From the NCBI RefSeq assembly GCF_029051725.1, contig NZ_JAACFU010000033.1, positions 1 through 35,377 of the forward strand: a DNA stretch of 35,377 nt, in the 5' to 3' direction. The notes beneath the pieces were generated by a model. That model was not told where the DNA came from, did not search any database, and saw nothing but the letters and a program-made list of their open reading frames with translations. Positions within the stretch are counted from its first letter, which is position 1. Each line of letters begins with the position of its first letter. Shown one piece after another: positions 1 through 7,611 of the stretch. The translations under genes and the position numbers were made by a program. Origin of the DNA: Bradyrhizobium sp. CSS354. Its GTDB lineage: Bacteria > Pseudomonadota > Alphaproteobacteria > Rhizobiales > Xanthobacteraceae.

Positions 1-110
1 CTCCCGCCCACCCTGAGGGAGTGACTGAGAAAGGGACAATTTTAGAAAAAGTCGGAACGGCCCCTCAAAGCTTGCCCGATAGTGTGCGGGTCAGGACTTG
101 GGGACATGCG

Positions 111-554
111 ATGAAATACCTGCTCTGTGCCGCCACGGCGGCCTTTCTGTGCCAGCCAGCAAGCGCAAGCTCGTTGTGCGTCAAGGACCGAACGCCATTT
201 GCATTGGCCTCCGACACTATGACCTGGAGCATGACCATTGCGCCCAGCCAGGACTGCATCCAGGGTCTCCGCTGGTCTTACATGCAGATTTATGACGTCT
301 CGGTCGTGCAAGCTCCAAGCAAAGGACGGCTCGTTGTTGTCGGATCAGGCTTTCGGTATTTCGCTGGCGGCTCAGATGATCAGAACAGTGTCGACAAGTT
401 CACGCTGCTGATTTCAGGGAAGAACCGGCACGAAGTCGGTTCTTCGACCCTGGAAGTCGAGGTCCACCCTACTGCAATGACCTCCGGCCACGCTGCAACT
501 GATCTCTCTGCCGCGGCCGCTACGGCCGCCGAACTTAGCCCCGCAGGGAGTTAG
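111..554 (+). CDS. small secreted protein of unknown function
   Basis: The reading frame is open from 21, but the ATG at 111 begins a clean signal peptide (Met-Lys-Tyr, hydrophobic core, then QPASASS), so a 147-residue exported protein is the better reading. The mature part has two Cys residues (CVKDRT and QDCIQG) and alternating short hydrophobic stretches typical of a beta-rich fold, with GRLVVVGSGFRYFAGG near the middle and LEVEVHP near the end; the last 25 residues are low-complexity Ala. The spacing of the GRLVV and FRY elements recalls small periplasmic Ig-like proteins, but I do not recognise a named family. It is the first of three short exported proteins in a row on this strand, with no sign of co-transcription because the gaps hold palindromic DNA. 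Confidence 0.6.
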   Translation: MKYLLCAATAAFLCQPASASSLCVKDRTPFALASDTMTWSMTIAPSQDCIQGLRWSYMQIYDVSVVQAPSKGRLVVVGSGFRYFAGGSDDQNSVDKFTLLISGKNRHEVGSSTLEVEVHPTAMTSGHAATDLSAAAATAAELSPAGS

Positions 555-565
555 CACGCAGCCCT

Positions 566-608
566 GAGCGAGTGAACGGCCGCGGTTTGGCCGCACTTCG
601 GTTTGACA
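566..608 (+). other. GAGTGAAC-hairpin element, copy 1
   Basis: The block reads CCTGAGCGAGTGAACGG, then a CGGCC/GGCCG stem, then CGGTTTGACA. A closely similar block lies at 1536-1588 and a weaker one at 889-922. It sits in the gap before the next small gene, so it could be part of a leader or a terminator. The function is unknown. Confidence 0.35.
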
Positions 609-636
609 AATGATGGCTTCCTACAGGAGGCGTCCC

Positions 637-840
637 ATGAAGATCATTTCTCAGGTAGCCGTCGCCGTTACACTGCTCATTCACACCGATGCGCTTGCCA
701 TGGTTCGCGATGCCTCAATCGATCATGATCTTGGTGGTGTAAGGGAGCAGTTCAAAGCAATGCTTCGATCGCACGAGGGTCAGGCGACCGATCGCGCGAA
801 TGCAGTTGCGGCCGTCCGCGACGCAGAGGTGCCTCGTTAA
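637..840 (+). CDS. short exported protein, unknown function
   Basis: The frame is open from 610, but an AGGAGG ribosome site at 625-630 sits six bases before the ATG at 637, giving 67 residues. The N terminus (MKIISQVAVAVTLLIHTDALA) is a signal peptide with a probable cut after ALA. The remaining 45 residues are polar and probably helical, with two acidic and two basic clusters. No known family is recognised. The strong ribosome site and correct signal peptide make it likely to be a real gene. Confidence 0.6.
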   Translation: MKIISQVAVAVTLLIHTDALAMVRDASIDHDLGGVREQFKAMLRSHEGQATDRANAVAAVRDAEVPR

Positions 841-888
841 GCGCGTTGCCGCCTGCAGGAGGCTTGGCTAACCGCCGGGCGGCAGGCT

Positions 889-922
889 CGAAGGGAGTGA
901 ACCGGGGCACCAGAAACCGTTG
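889..922 (+). other. GAGTGAACCGG element, weaker copy
   Basis: CGAAGGGAGTGAACCGGGGC followed by AAACCG resembles the blocks at 566 and 1536 but lacks their clear stem. Just before it, 849-885 contains an imperfect palindrome (GCCGCCTGC with GGCGGCAGGC) that may end the gene finishing at 840. Confidence 0.2.
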
Positions 923-981
923 CTAGCAAGGTAATGCGGCCCTAAGCTCTGGGTAGATGCATAGAATTTGGGATAATTGCC

Positions 982-1254
982 ATGCGAGCAATCTCGATCG
1001 TCGCTGTCGCCCTGATTTTACCTGCGTCCGTTCTGGCCCAGGAAAAAGAGAAGCCGTCTGAACCACCGCCGTGCTCATACTCATTGATGACAGGTCAGTA
1101 TGTTGAGGTGCCAGTTGGCTCAACTGTTTGCCGCCGCGCCCCAGCACCGTACCAAGATTTGTACGGGCTCCTGCAATGCATTCCACCGCTGAATGAGGTC
1201 GAACAAGTAAAGCGCGGCGATCCACGCTGTGAAAAATACGAAGATCGGCCGTAG
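982..1254 (+). CDS. small exported Cys/Pro-rich protein
   Basis: A 90-residue protein starting at the ATG at 982. It opens with a signal peptide (MRAISIVAVALILPASVLAQ) whose expected cut follows VLA. The mature chain is charged, then has PPPCSYSL, STVCRR, LLQCIPP and PRCEKY. The four Cys residues would allow two disulphide bonds in the periplasm. No enzymatic motif is visible and the family is not recognised. Upstream sequence lacks a strong GGAGG, so the start rests on the signal peptide. Confidence 0.55.
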   Translation: MRAISIVAVALILPASVLAQEKEKPSEPPPCSYSLMTGQYVEVPVGSTVCRRAPAPYQDLYGLLQCIPPLNEVEQVKRGDPRCEKYEDRP

Positions 1255-1688
1255 CGGGAGCCTCGCGGCGATACTCGCAATTTTCGACTGGCGGGGCTGC
1301 GACAGGCTACGCCATTCCATCTCCCGCCGCAGGCGTCAGCGCCTAAGGCACTCAAGGTAGTGGACGGTCCTTTATTCCTGGCGTGCAGGCGAACGAGCTG
1401 CGGAACTGCGGTTCCCCTTTGTTGAGATCTGCGTTCATTGAGCGCAGCCCGCCTTCACAAGACTGTCATGGCACATTTTTAGCATGGTACCGCGATGGGG
1501 GATCGGCGCGCCAGTTCCCCGCTCGGCCTGATGGCCAAGGCTCTGCGGGGAGTGAGCCGGCCCTTTTGGCCTGCCGTTGGTTCGACAGGCTGCTTGGAGG
1601 TTAGCGCAGGTCACCTTCCAAGTTTTTGCGTTGAAACAAATTTGAGAGCGACCGTTTTTTGCGCATTTCCATGGTTGGAGGGTTTTCC
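1255..1688. other. 434-bp gap, no gene seen
   Basis: No reading frame here has both a start signal and a plausible protein. The stretch holds a GAGTGA-type block at 1536-1588 (GGGGAGTGAGCCGGCC, then GGCC, then GGTTCGACA), which closely resembles the block at 566-608. A promoter for the gene at 1689 probably lies in the AT-richer part at 1615-1660. Confidence 0.4.
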
Positions 1689-1907
1689 ATGCGTATCCCG
1701 CCAATTCAAAATTCGTATGTTGCGGCATTGTTGAAACTCCACGAGCAGCGACTAGAAAGACTCCGCATCGATCCAGAGATCGCACGGGAATATGCAGAAA
1801 TCCTTCGTCTGAGGAAAAGACTAAGACTGGCACTCGATCAGAAGAAGGCTGCGTCCGTACCGTTCAGCACACGAGTCTCGCGATCTCGCACCGAAAAGCG
1901 CTCCTGA
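1689..1907 (+). CDS. small basic helical protein, unknown
   Basis: The ATG at 1689 is preceded by GGAGGG at 1677-1682, so 72 residues are preferred over the longer frame from 1659. The protein is largely alpha-helical, with heptad-like spacing of Leu and Ile in LLKLHEQRLERLRIDPEIAR and EILRLRKRLRLALDQKK, and a basic disordered tail. This could be a short coiled coil or a nucleic-acid-associated peptide. No family is recognised. Confidence 0.5.
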   Translation: MRIPPIQNSYVAALLKLHEQRLERLRIDPEIAREYAEILRLRKRLRLALDQKKAASVPFSTRVSRSRTEKRS

Positions 1908-1947
1908 TACATCGATGCGCGCTCCTTAGGCCAGTAAACCAGCATCT

Positions 1948-2205
1948 TTGAGGGGGTGGACCGGACGATCATCACCGCCCGGGTCCACGTCGTTTCCGAA
2001 GATGGCCGACGACGTTCGCTTCTCTGATGTCGAGCCGCGGTTTGTGTGCGCCGGATGCGGCAACCGAGGGGCTCGGGTCAGTTCAGCAGCCGCAAGCCGC
2101 AGCCTCAAGCACTCGTTAGCCCAGTATATTTTTCCCGGGCGAGGCGCCGCCACCCACGTAATGCGCCATAACGCACTCGCGGCCCGACGCGTCCTTGTCC
2201 GGTAA
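1948..2205 (+). pseudogene. remnant of a small zinc-ribbon protein
   Basis: The frame contains FPKMADDVRFSDVEPRFVC followed by AGCGNRGARV, i.e. one CxxCG knuckle and an RGA element like those in short rhizobial zinc-ribbon proteins that end CxxCGxxGADxRP. The first CxxC half expected upstream is missing, and after RGARV the chain turns to unrelated sequence. I read it as a fragment; without the first Cys pair it should not bind zinc normally. No convincing ribosome site precedes any ATG. Confidence 0.35.
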
Positions 2206-2271
2206 GACGCGCCGGGCCTAACCATTCCCTGCTTTCCCCGTAAGGTTTGGCTGAGCCAGCATAGAGCGATT

Positions 2272-2535
2272 CTACAAGCGACTTATACGTCTACGTCTCT
2301 GTGCAGCGCTCCTCTCGCTTCGGAGCAAAAATCCCATGTCTCGGGCCACACGTTTGACGGACGCGATATACCTCCCAAGCTCGGTCGCGATCTCAGCCGC
2401 GGTCGAACCTCCGTTGATCATTTTGATCAGCGTCTGTACCTCGCCCCTGGTCCACTGCTTAGCTTGTGGTTTCGCACGCGCCAAGCTCCGGTTCGGGAGA
2501 ATAACAGGATCGTTCGTTCTAGGAACATAGTGCAC
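2272..2535 (-). CDS. SANT/Myb-like small DNA-binding protein
   Basis: An 87-residue protein beginning at a GTG. Residues about 28-70 form a Myb/SANT-like three-helix unit: WTRGEVQTLIKMINGGST, then AAEIATELGRYIASVKRVAR. The first Trp, the acidic position after it and the helix-turn-helix spacing fit small alphaproteobacterial Myb-like proteins that recognise DNA. The N terminus is basic and the C-terminal tail is very Arg-rich (AAQRRRRISRL), also suiting DNA contact. It stands alone in non-coding DNA. The exact start is uncertain because no strong ribosome site is visible; the DNA-binding assignment is from motif reading only. Confidence 0.6.
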   Translation of the reverse strand: MHYVPRTNDPVILPNRSLARAKPQAKQWTRGEVQTLIKMINGGSTAAEIATELGRYIASVKRVARDMGFLLRSERSAAQRRRRISRL

Positions 2536-2700
2536 CCCAAGTGAATTTCGGTTCCGCAGAAATTATGTTTGCCAACGAGACAAAGCTGCGGCAGAATTTT
2601 GGGACCGGGGCTGGCTGCATAGTTCACTTGGTCTTTTTAACATTCGCTGTCCGTCGATTCAAGAGAACGGCAAGGGCTGCTGTAGCTATCTCTCTCAATC

Positions 2701-2859
2701 CTAGCTGCGAGGAGTCTTGTCTTCTCGGTTGAGCAGGCCAAGCCGTCGCTCCAGCTCTTGCTTTTTGGCCACGAGTCTCACGGCAAGAATGTCATTTACG
2801 ACCGCGTGGAGTTGCCACAGCTCTTCAACCGACATGCTCTCAAACGGCTTCCGTTCCAT
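2701..2859 (-). CDS. truncated H-NS-like protein (N-terminal part)
   Basis: A 52-residue frame reading MERKPFESMSVEELWQLHAV, then a helical stretch with KKQELERRLGLLNRE and a stop at 2701. It resembles the N-terminal oligomerisation helices of the rhizobial H-NS-like family (a LWxLH element followed by KxxLExRLxxL). The C-terminal DNA-binding part expected in H-NS proteins (Tyr-Pro-rich segment and a TWSGRG-type loop) is absent, and no other frame downstream shows it. It may be a decayed gene or a natural H-NS antagonist made only of the dimerising half, as known for some truncated H-NS proteins. Confidence 0.5.
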   Translation of the reverse strand: MERKPFESMSVEELWQLHAVVNDILAVRLVAKKQELERRLGLLNREDKTPRS

Positions 2860-3138
2860 GAATCCCCCGACTCACGTGTTCCCACAGCTTGGGCTTACAA
2901 GCGGGAGCCGGCAACTCTTTGTCGGTTGAGCGCGGAAGGTTATCTACTGTGACGGCGTGGGCGCGATTTTTCGGCTCGCGCGCGTTCCGACCTACTAGGA
3001 ATCGACAATTTGCGAGGTAGTAACAATGCCGCTTTCATGTCGGCATGCGCAGCCGTCGATACACCAAATGGGCCGGCCATTATAGCTCTGGTCCAGGTTG
3101 TCACGCCCACGGACGTCATCAGCTGATTTGCTTAAGAA

Positions 3139-3157
3139 CCACCCCTTCATGGGGTGG
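3139..3157 (+). other. perfect hairpin without T tail
   Basis: CCACCCC and GGGGTGG pair perfectly around a TTCAT loop. There is no run of T afterwards, so it is not a classic terminator. It lies 48 bases before the short gene at 3205 and could be in its leader. Confidence 0.35.
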
Positions 3158-3204
3158 CACGCTCTTTGCCAATTGGACCTCCCAGAGCATGGAGGCGTGC
3201 ATCG

Positions 3205-3354
3205 ATGGGACAGCGACAGCGGATCTTACGACGCCCGAAGCCCAGTTTGACACATATCGCCCGCGAGCTAGTGAAATTGCTGGACGCGATCGATGAGCTC
3301 GATGAGTTGAGAGAAAGGGTCCGACTCGCAGAGGCCAGTCGGGTCTTGCACTAG
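3205..3354 (+). CDS. 49-residue helical protein, unknown
   Basis: Starts at the ATG at 3205, nine bases after GGAGG (3191-3195). The N terminus is basic (MGQRQRILRRPKPS) and the rest is an amphipathic helix (IARELVKLLDAIDELDELRE) typical of a short coiled coil. No annotated family is recognised, but the ribosome site and biased charge pattern support a real gene. Confidence 0.5.
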   Translation: MGQRQRILRRPKPSLTHIARELVKLLDAIDELDELRERVRLAEASRVLH

Positions 3355-3750
3355 GGGCCTCGCCGCTTCCGGAAAGGGATCACCCGACCCCCGCTCGGCG
3401 GGCGCGATCGTGGCTCGTCCGCAGCGTCGGGCGAAATGCCGGCCAGCCCCAGGACGAAGCTCGAGGCGCCGGTCTTGCACCATATCGTTCGCACTGCTCA
3501 CGAGGTCGACTTTCGTGGCGCGGGCCTTAGCGGCGTGGATACTGAGGTTGCGGGCCGTCTTGTCGTGCAGGAGCTTGGCGATCTGCGGCCTGCCAAGCTC
3601 GCGCGACAGATGCTCCCGGCAGCCGATCCATTGACGATTAGCGCCCCGCCTGCGCCAACTGGCGTGGCCTGTCCGCGAAGCCATTTTCCTTTATCGGCGA
3701 AATCTTCGCGAAACAAAGTGGGCCGAAGGTACTACTAGCGAGGGACTCCA
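3355..3750. other. gap with possible broken minus-strand gene
   Basis: On the minus strand one frame (from a TTG at 3716) begins FREDFADKGKWLRGQATP and another (3684 to 3268) continues LGRPQIAKLLHDKTARNL and SSANDMVQDRRLELRPG. Joining them needs one missing base, the same kind of shift seen in clearer cases elsewhere in this window. The product is not recognised, the second frame overlaps the opposite gene ending at 3354, and I do not call it a gene. Confidence 0.2.
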
Positions 3751-3855
3751 ATGATAGCGTTTCAAGCGATTGCAGGTGGCGGCATTCTCTTTTCGATGTG
3801 CGCGGGTGATCTGGGCGCGGACGCGGTCCTCGCCATTCTGGGTTGTCTGTCCTAG
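3751..3855 (+). CDS. 34-residue hydrophobic micropeptide (candidate)
   Basis: ATG at 3751 follows GAGGGA (3740-3745). The peptide MIAFQAIAGGGILFSMCAGD continues to LGCLS and is almost wholly apolar, with small residues as in a single membrane helix. It is too short for family assignment. The case rests only on the ribosome site and composition. Confidence 0.3.
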   Translation: MIAFQAIAGGGILFSMCAGDLGADAVLAILGCLS

Positions 3856-3941
3856 TCCAAAAGGTCAGCGCTATGGACGGGCCGAAAGGCTGCGCCCTAA
3901 GCACGTAAACGCGATCGAGCGCGCCTGAATGGGACGCGAGA

Positions 3942-4184
3942 TCAGAACCAGCTGCGGTTATTTTGGAAGCACGCCTGTTTGGTGCGGTCCCAGATGAAAT
4001 CCCCGCCGCCGCAGGGTGGACGGGGGCGAGAGGTCGCCGGGCATTCGTTCCGAACCTTGGCTCCCGTGCCCCAGCCGTCAACGACACATGCGCCACCGCT
4101 TGTCCTATGACAGCCTTCGCCACAGCCACCCGCCGCGCGTGCCCCACTAGCAGCACCAGCGAGAACCGTGGTCGCGAGGAGCAT
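3942..4184 (-). CDS. Gly/Cys-rich secreted protein (GCG_CRPN-like)
   Basis: Eighty residues with an N-terminal export signal (MLLATTVLAGAASGARAAGG) followed by GCGEGCHRTSGGACVVDGWG and a Cys-Pro-rich stretch ending CGGGDFIWDRTKQACF. The GCGxGCHR...GACV pattern resembles the short exported Gly-Cys proteins of Bradyrhizobium that carry a GCG_CRPN-type start; such proteins often occur in several copies per genome. Six Cys residues suggest disulphides outside the cytoplasm. A stop lies only six codons upstream, so the ATG at 4184 is the only plausible start. Confidence 0.55.
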   Translation of the reverse strand: MLLATTVLAGAASGARAAGGCGEGCHRTSGGACVVDGWGTGAKVRNECPATSRPRPPCGGGDFIWDRTKQACFQNNRSWF

Positions 4185-4329
4185 TCCTGCCGTGCCGCTT
4201 AGCTACGATCTGCGCGCCAAGAAGTCGCTGGCGCGCGAGCCTCTCGATGGCTGCGCTCCCCCGTTCGAAGCTGTTGATCGAGCATTTTGCAACCATCAGG
4301 CCATGCGCAAACCCCCTTCGGACCACTCC

Positions 4330-5367
4330 TTAGATCGGGGAGCGGCCAACATTTGGTGACGTCTCGCGCGGCTCCTCCGCCACGAGCGGCGTATCAATGT
4401 GGCCTGGTGTAGGAGGTTGGTCTGGCACCAAAGACACTCGATCACTTCCCGCTGCGTCTCCGTCGGTCACGCTTACACCAGCTCTCTCAGTTGTCCGTCC
4501 GCCATGCTCTTTTCTATCGCCGTCGCCCTCGCCGGCTTTCTTGACCTCCTCGTATTGCTGCGAAGCGAGATCCTTGGCTTCTTCCTTGATGTGATCGCTG
4601 GTATCACCCATCAAGCGGTTTTCGACTTCAGTCGAAGGAGCCAGTGCGCCGAGCACCACGCCTATCGCGACTCCAATGGCTGTGGTTAATAGCGGCTGCT
4701 CTCGACAGAACTGAACTAGAGAGTTGCCCGCCTCGATCGTCCGGCGGCCGGCAGCCGCTGTTGAGTTGGAAATTGAGGCCGCGGCTTGACGCCCGGTACC
4801 AGTAATCCCCTCATACGTCTCTGAGACGGCATGCTGCGCCGAGGTGGAAAGGGATCCAAGCCTGCCCTGCGCATCCTTTGCCGCGTCGCGAACAGATTCC
4901 GTCCAGGCGCCGTCTCCCCGTTTTTGTGTCTTTGCTTCGCCTTCAGGTCGCTCTGGAGCCGAGCCCGGTGAAGCCCTATCCGACGACCCCGAAGACATCT
5001 TGTTCGCCCATTCAGATCCTATCTCGCCGGCCCGTTCGGCTGTAGACCGCACGCTCTCGGCAACGGCACCAGCAGCGTCCCCGATCCGGTCTGAGGCGCG
5101 ATCCACGATTCCTTGCCCTGAGCCGCTGCGAGACGCGAGCATCAGCCAAGCGAGACTTACACCCATGATCGCGACAGGAAGAGGATTCTTCACTGTTTGG
5201 TTCTTCAGGTTGCGTGCAAACTCAGCCGGCGCGCCGTCGTTAAGCCGGTCGGTTAGCTGATCGAGCAGTTGCCCCGGAGTCATCCGGCTGCGCAGCTCAT
5301 CCAGGGTTTTGGAGAGGCTGGTGCGCGCCTCTTCTGTTTCTCGTTCAAGCTGCTCGGCGTAGGTCAT
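4330..5367 (-). CDS. DUF3618 domain protein
   Basis: A 345-residue protein. The start MTYAEQLERETEEARTSLSK with LDELRSRMTPGQLLDQL is the signature of DUF3618, a helical N-terminal domain in rhizobial stress proteins. A membrane segment follows (LPVAIMGVSLAWLMLAS, about residues 83-100), then a long Ser/Ala/Gly-rich helical region, and a second apolar segment (LTTAIGVAIGVVLGALAP, about 224-242). The C-terminal 90 residues are polar and disordered. It is the last gene of the three-gene operon 6111-4330, overlapping its upstream neighbour by 23 bases. It probably sits at the inner membrane; the biochemical role is unknown. Confidence 0.85.
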   Translation of the reverse strand: MTYAEQLERETEEARTSLSKTLDELRSRMTPGQLLDQLTDRLNDGAPAEFARNLKNQTVKNPLPVAIMGVSLAWLMLASRSGSGQGIVDRASDRIGDAAGAVAESVRSTAERAGEIGSEWANKMSSGSSDRASPGSAPERPEGEAKTQKRGDGAWTESVRDAAKDAQGRLGSLSTSAQHAVSETYEGITGTGRQAAASISNSTAAAGRRTIEAGNSLVQFCREQPLLTTAIGVAIGVVLGALAPSTEVENRLMGDTSDHIKEEAKDLASQQYEEVKKAGEGDGDRKEHGGRTTERAGVSVTDGDAAGSDRVSLVPDQPPTPGHIDTPLVAEEPRETSPNVGRSPI

Positions 5368-5770
5368 GATCTGGGCTCATCTGCTGTTTGGCCACGGAAG
5401 CATCCATCTGAAGCTGGTGGACGGTCCTCTTCGGCATGAAGTTTTCGGCTTTGAGACGGCTGCTCCCGATCCATGCCAGGACCACGCCGACGATCAGTGT
5501 GGCGCCGCCGACGATGAGGGCAGACCAGTAGGAAGCAAGCCCGTAACCCTGTATGAGTGCGGCAACGCCGGCCTGGAGCAGAATGACGAGTGCGGGGATG
5601 AGGAGCACCGCCGCTCCCACGATCATGCCAAGGCCTCGGCCGACCGCCGCCATGTTCTCAGATACCTCCGCGCGAGCGAGCTGCGTCTCCTTTCGCATCA
5701 AAGTTGCAAGCTGCGAAAACAGGTCGCTAACGATATCGGGTACCGAGCGGGAGTTGCTAGGAACACTCAT
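5345..5770 (-). CDS. DUF1469 / phage-holin-3-like membrane protein
   Basis: 141 residues: a polar helical N terminus (SVPDIVSDLFSQLATLMRKE, then QLARAEVSENM), two membrane helices (MIVGAAVLLIPALVILLQAG and SALIVGGATLIVGVVLAWIG) and a short cytosolic tail. This is the pattern of the DUF1469 (Phage_holin_3_6) family, which in rhizobia occurs with DUF3618 proteins and is not a true phage lysis protein. Its ATG overlaps the stop of the upstream gene by four bases and its end overlaps the DUF3618 start, indicating translational coupling. Confidence 0.85.
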   Translation of the reverse strand: MSVPSNSRSVPDIVSDLFSQLATLMRKETQLARAEVSENMAAVGRGLGMIVGAAVLLIPALVILLQAGVAALIQGYGLASYWSALIVGGATLIVGVVLAWIGSSRLKAENFMPKRTVHQLQMDASVAKQQMSPDHDLRRAA

Positions 5771-6111
5771 TGACTTGCCTCGTGAGATTTGCTGGCTGAG
5801 CTCTTTAGAAACCGCGAGGCGGCGAAACCAGCAGCGACCGCCGCGCCGAACAGCACCAGCGGCTCCTTGCGCCCGAGGTCGGTGTACTTGGTTACGAGAT
5901 CGCCCAGACCTTGGTTGCGCAACGTCTCGGCTCCTTGTTCAAGCCGGGAAGCCGCCGCGTGCACGAACTCAGCGGCTTTCGGCATCTGCTCTTCAAGTTC
6001 ACTGGCCGCCTTGTGGACAGCTTTGGCCATTTGCTCGGCCTGGTCTGCACCCAATTGTCTCGGCCGTTCGGCGATGTTCTCGGCCTTATCGATGGCGTCT
6101 GCTGCTTGCAT
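5767..6111 (-). CDS. nutrient-deprivation-induced-type helical protein
   Basis: 114 residues, mostly amphipathic helix (AENIAERPRQLGADQAEQMA, then KAASELEEQMPKAAEFV), ending in a single membrane segment (LGRKEPLVLFGAAVAAGFAA followed by SRFLKSS). The EPLxLFGAAxxAGFxxSRFLKSS motif is found in rhizobial proteins described as nutrient-deprivation-induced and resembles the C-terminal anchor of DUF883/YqjD proteins, which tether ribosomes or other partners to the membrane. It is the first gene of the operon and has an EcfG-like promoter about 85 bases upstream. Confidence 0.75.
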   Translation of the reverse strand: MQAADAIDKAENIAERPRQLGADQAEQMAKAVHKAASELEEQMPKAAEFVHAAASRLEQGAETLRNQGLGDLVTKYTDLGRKEPLVLFGAAVAAGFAASRFLKSSASKSHEASQ

Positions 6112-6174
6112 TTATGGACTCCTTCGATCGGAGCGCGACCGATCAGGTACACCTCTAAGCTGCCCGCGCCTTCC

Positions 6175-6199
6175 AACATTGCTCGTAAGGCGCCGTTCC
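6175..6199 (-). promoter_or_regulatory. EcfG-type promoter for the DUF3618 operon
   Basis: Read on the minus strand: GGAAC (6199-6195), 16 bases, then TGTT (6178-6175). The EcfG consensus of Bradyrhizobium is GGAAC-N16/17-CGTT, so the -35 is exact and the -10 differs at one base. It lies 64 bases before the ATG at 6111. Confidence 0.5.
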
Positions 6200-6436
6200 T
6201 AGAGAAACGGGAAAAACATCTAATCCTATTGGCGAGACCCAACTCGCCCACGCGGGGTGCGGTCAGAAGCGCGCCCACGAAGATGCGGCAGGCAGCGGCT
6301 TTTCGCCCGCGGTGGCAGCAGCGCGGGCGCGCAAGAGCGAAGGTACCGCACAGGCGCCTCGTTCGCGCCTTGTTGGACGCGATGGTCTTCGCTTGCAATG
6401 ACCGCGACCGGCCTTGCGTTCGCGCCTAGCGGTGCA

Positions 6437-6462
6437 GGAACGATCCTCGTCAGAGCAAAGTT
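6437..6462 (+). promoter_or_regulatory. EcfG-type promoter for the YihY gene
   Basis: GGAAC (6437-6441), 17 bases, AGTT. The match to GGAAC-N16/17-CGTT is exact at -35 and three of four bases at -10. The ATG of the YihY gene is about 30 bases downstream. Confidence 0.5.
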
Positions 6463-6492
6463 GTCCCGGCTCTTCAAGAGGACGACCAAGGC

Positions 6493-7611
6493 ATGACCAA
6501 ATACAGCAACGTTTCCGAGCGGCAATCGATTAGCTGGTCATTCGCCTCGACGTTGGCACTGCTCGGCATTGCGCTCGTCTCGGAACGCTTGCTGGTCCCG
6601 CGCCACGGCCGGGAGGAGAGCCCATCGAGTGTTCCCCTCTCGCGAATTGGAGCAGAGGGGATCGACCACGACAGAGGCCATCAGGCTACAACCCCTTCAG
6701 AGATCCCCCTGCGTGGATGGAAGGACATCCTTTCGCGAGTCTACGCGAATATCTCCAAACACCGCATTCTGGCGCTGGCGGCCGGCATGACCTACTACTC
6801 CATCCTCGCCATTTTCCCCGCCATTGCAGCCTTAGTCGCGGTGTACGGTCTCTTCGCTGATCCCACGAGCATAACCCGGCACCTCGATCAGCTGGGCGGA
6901 TTTCTGCCCAGCGGAGCGGTTGATATCGCTCGCGAGCAACTCACCAGAGTCTCGTCCAAGGGCTCGCAGACGCTCGGCATCACTTTCGCCATCGGCCTTG
7001 GTACTTCGCTTTGGAGTGCGAACGCAGCCATGAAGTCTCTGTTCGACACTTTGAACATCGTCCATGGCGAGGAGGAAAAACGTGGTTTCTTCAAGCTCAA
7101 TGTCGTCTCACTAGGTTTTACCCTTGGTGGCATCGCCTTCGTCATCGTCGCTCTTGGATCAATTGTCGCAGTTCCGGTTTTCCTGAGTTATGTCGGCCTG
7201 TCCGGCGCAGGCGACCTTCTGATCCGGATCGGACGATGGCCAGCAATGTTTCTCATCCTGACCCTCGCGCTCGCGGTAATCTATCGCTATGGGCCGAGCC
7301 GTGAGACTGCCCGCTGGCGGTGGGTCACCTGGGGAAGCGCCATCGCGGCTCTGCTCTGGATCGCGGTTTCCGGAGCGTTCTCCTGGTACGCGGCGAACTT
7401 CGGAAAATTCAATGAAACGTACGGCTCACTTGGCGCCATCATCGGGTTCATGACTTGGCTGTGGATCTCTGCCATCGTCGTCCTGCTCGGTGCGGAGATC
7501 GATGCAGAGATGGAGCATCAAACCGCTCGCGACACGACGGCGGGCGGTGAAAAGCCGATGGGGCAACGTGGGGCTCGGGTAGCCGACACGCTCGGCTCCT
7601 CTCCACACTGA
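6493..7611 (+). CDS. YihY/virulence factor BrkB family membrane protein
   Basis: 372 residues. After a unique N-terminal section with one membrane segment (about residues 14-30) and a 50-residue polar linker, residues 75-345 match the YihY/BrkB family: GMTYYSILAIFPAIAALVAV, the SxxxAMKSLFDTLNIVHGEEE loop, and FNETYGSLGAIIGFMTWLWI, giving about six membrane helices. The family is an inner-membrane protein of uncertain role, once mis-annotated as RNase BN. It has an EcfG-like promoter and stands divergent from an operon of membrane-associated stress proteins, suggesting a joint envelope-stress role. The N-terminal extension is longer than usual. Confidence 0.88.
   Translation: MTKYSNVSERQSISWSFASTLALLGIALVSERLLVPRHGREESPSSVPLSRIGAEGIDHDRGHQATTPSEIPLRGWKDILSRVYANISKHRILALAAGMTYYSILAIFPAIAALVAVYGLFADPTSITRHLDQLGGFLPSGAVDIAREQLTRVSSKGSQTLGITFAIGLGTSLWSANAAMKSLFDTLNIVHGEEEKRGFFKLNVVSLGFTLGGIAFVIVALGSIVAVPVFLSYVGLSGAGDLLIRIGRWPAMFLILTLALAVIYRYGPSRETARWRWVTWGSAIAALLWIAVSGAFSWYAANFGKFNETYGSLGAIIGFMTWLWISAIVVLLGAEIDAEMEHQTARDTTAGGEKPMGQRGARVADTLGSSPH

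Larger units (their letters stand above)
6112..6492. other. 381-bp divergent promoter region
   Basis: This gap separates the three-gene minus operon from the plus-strand YihY gene. It carries one EcfG-like promoter in each direction (6175-6199 minus, 6437-6464 plus). No convincing gene is present; the long frames crossing it are antisense or lack ribosome sites. Confidence 0.6.

Noticed and set aside
5345..5770. Phage lysis holin
   Set aside because: The family name includes holin, but the gene sits in a DUF3618 stress operon with no phage genes near it.
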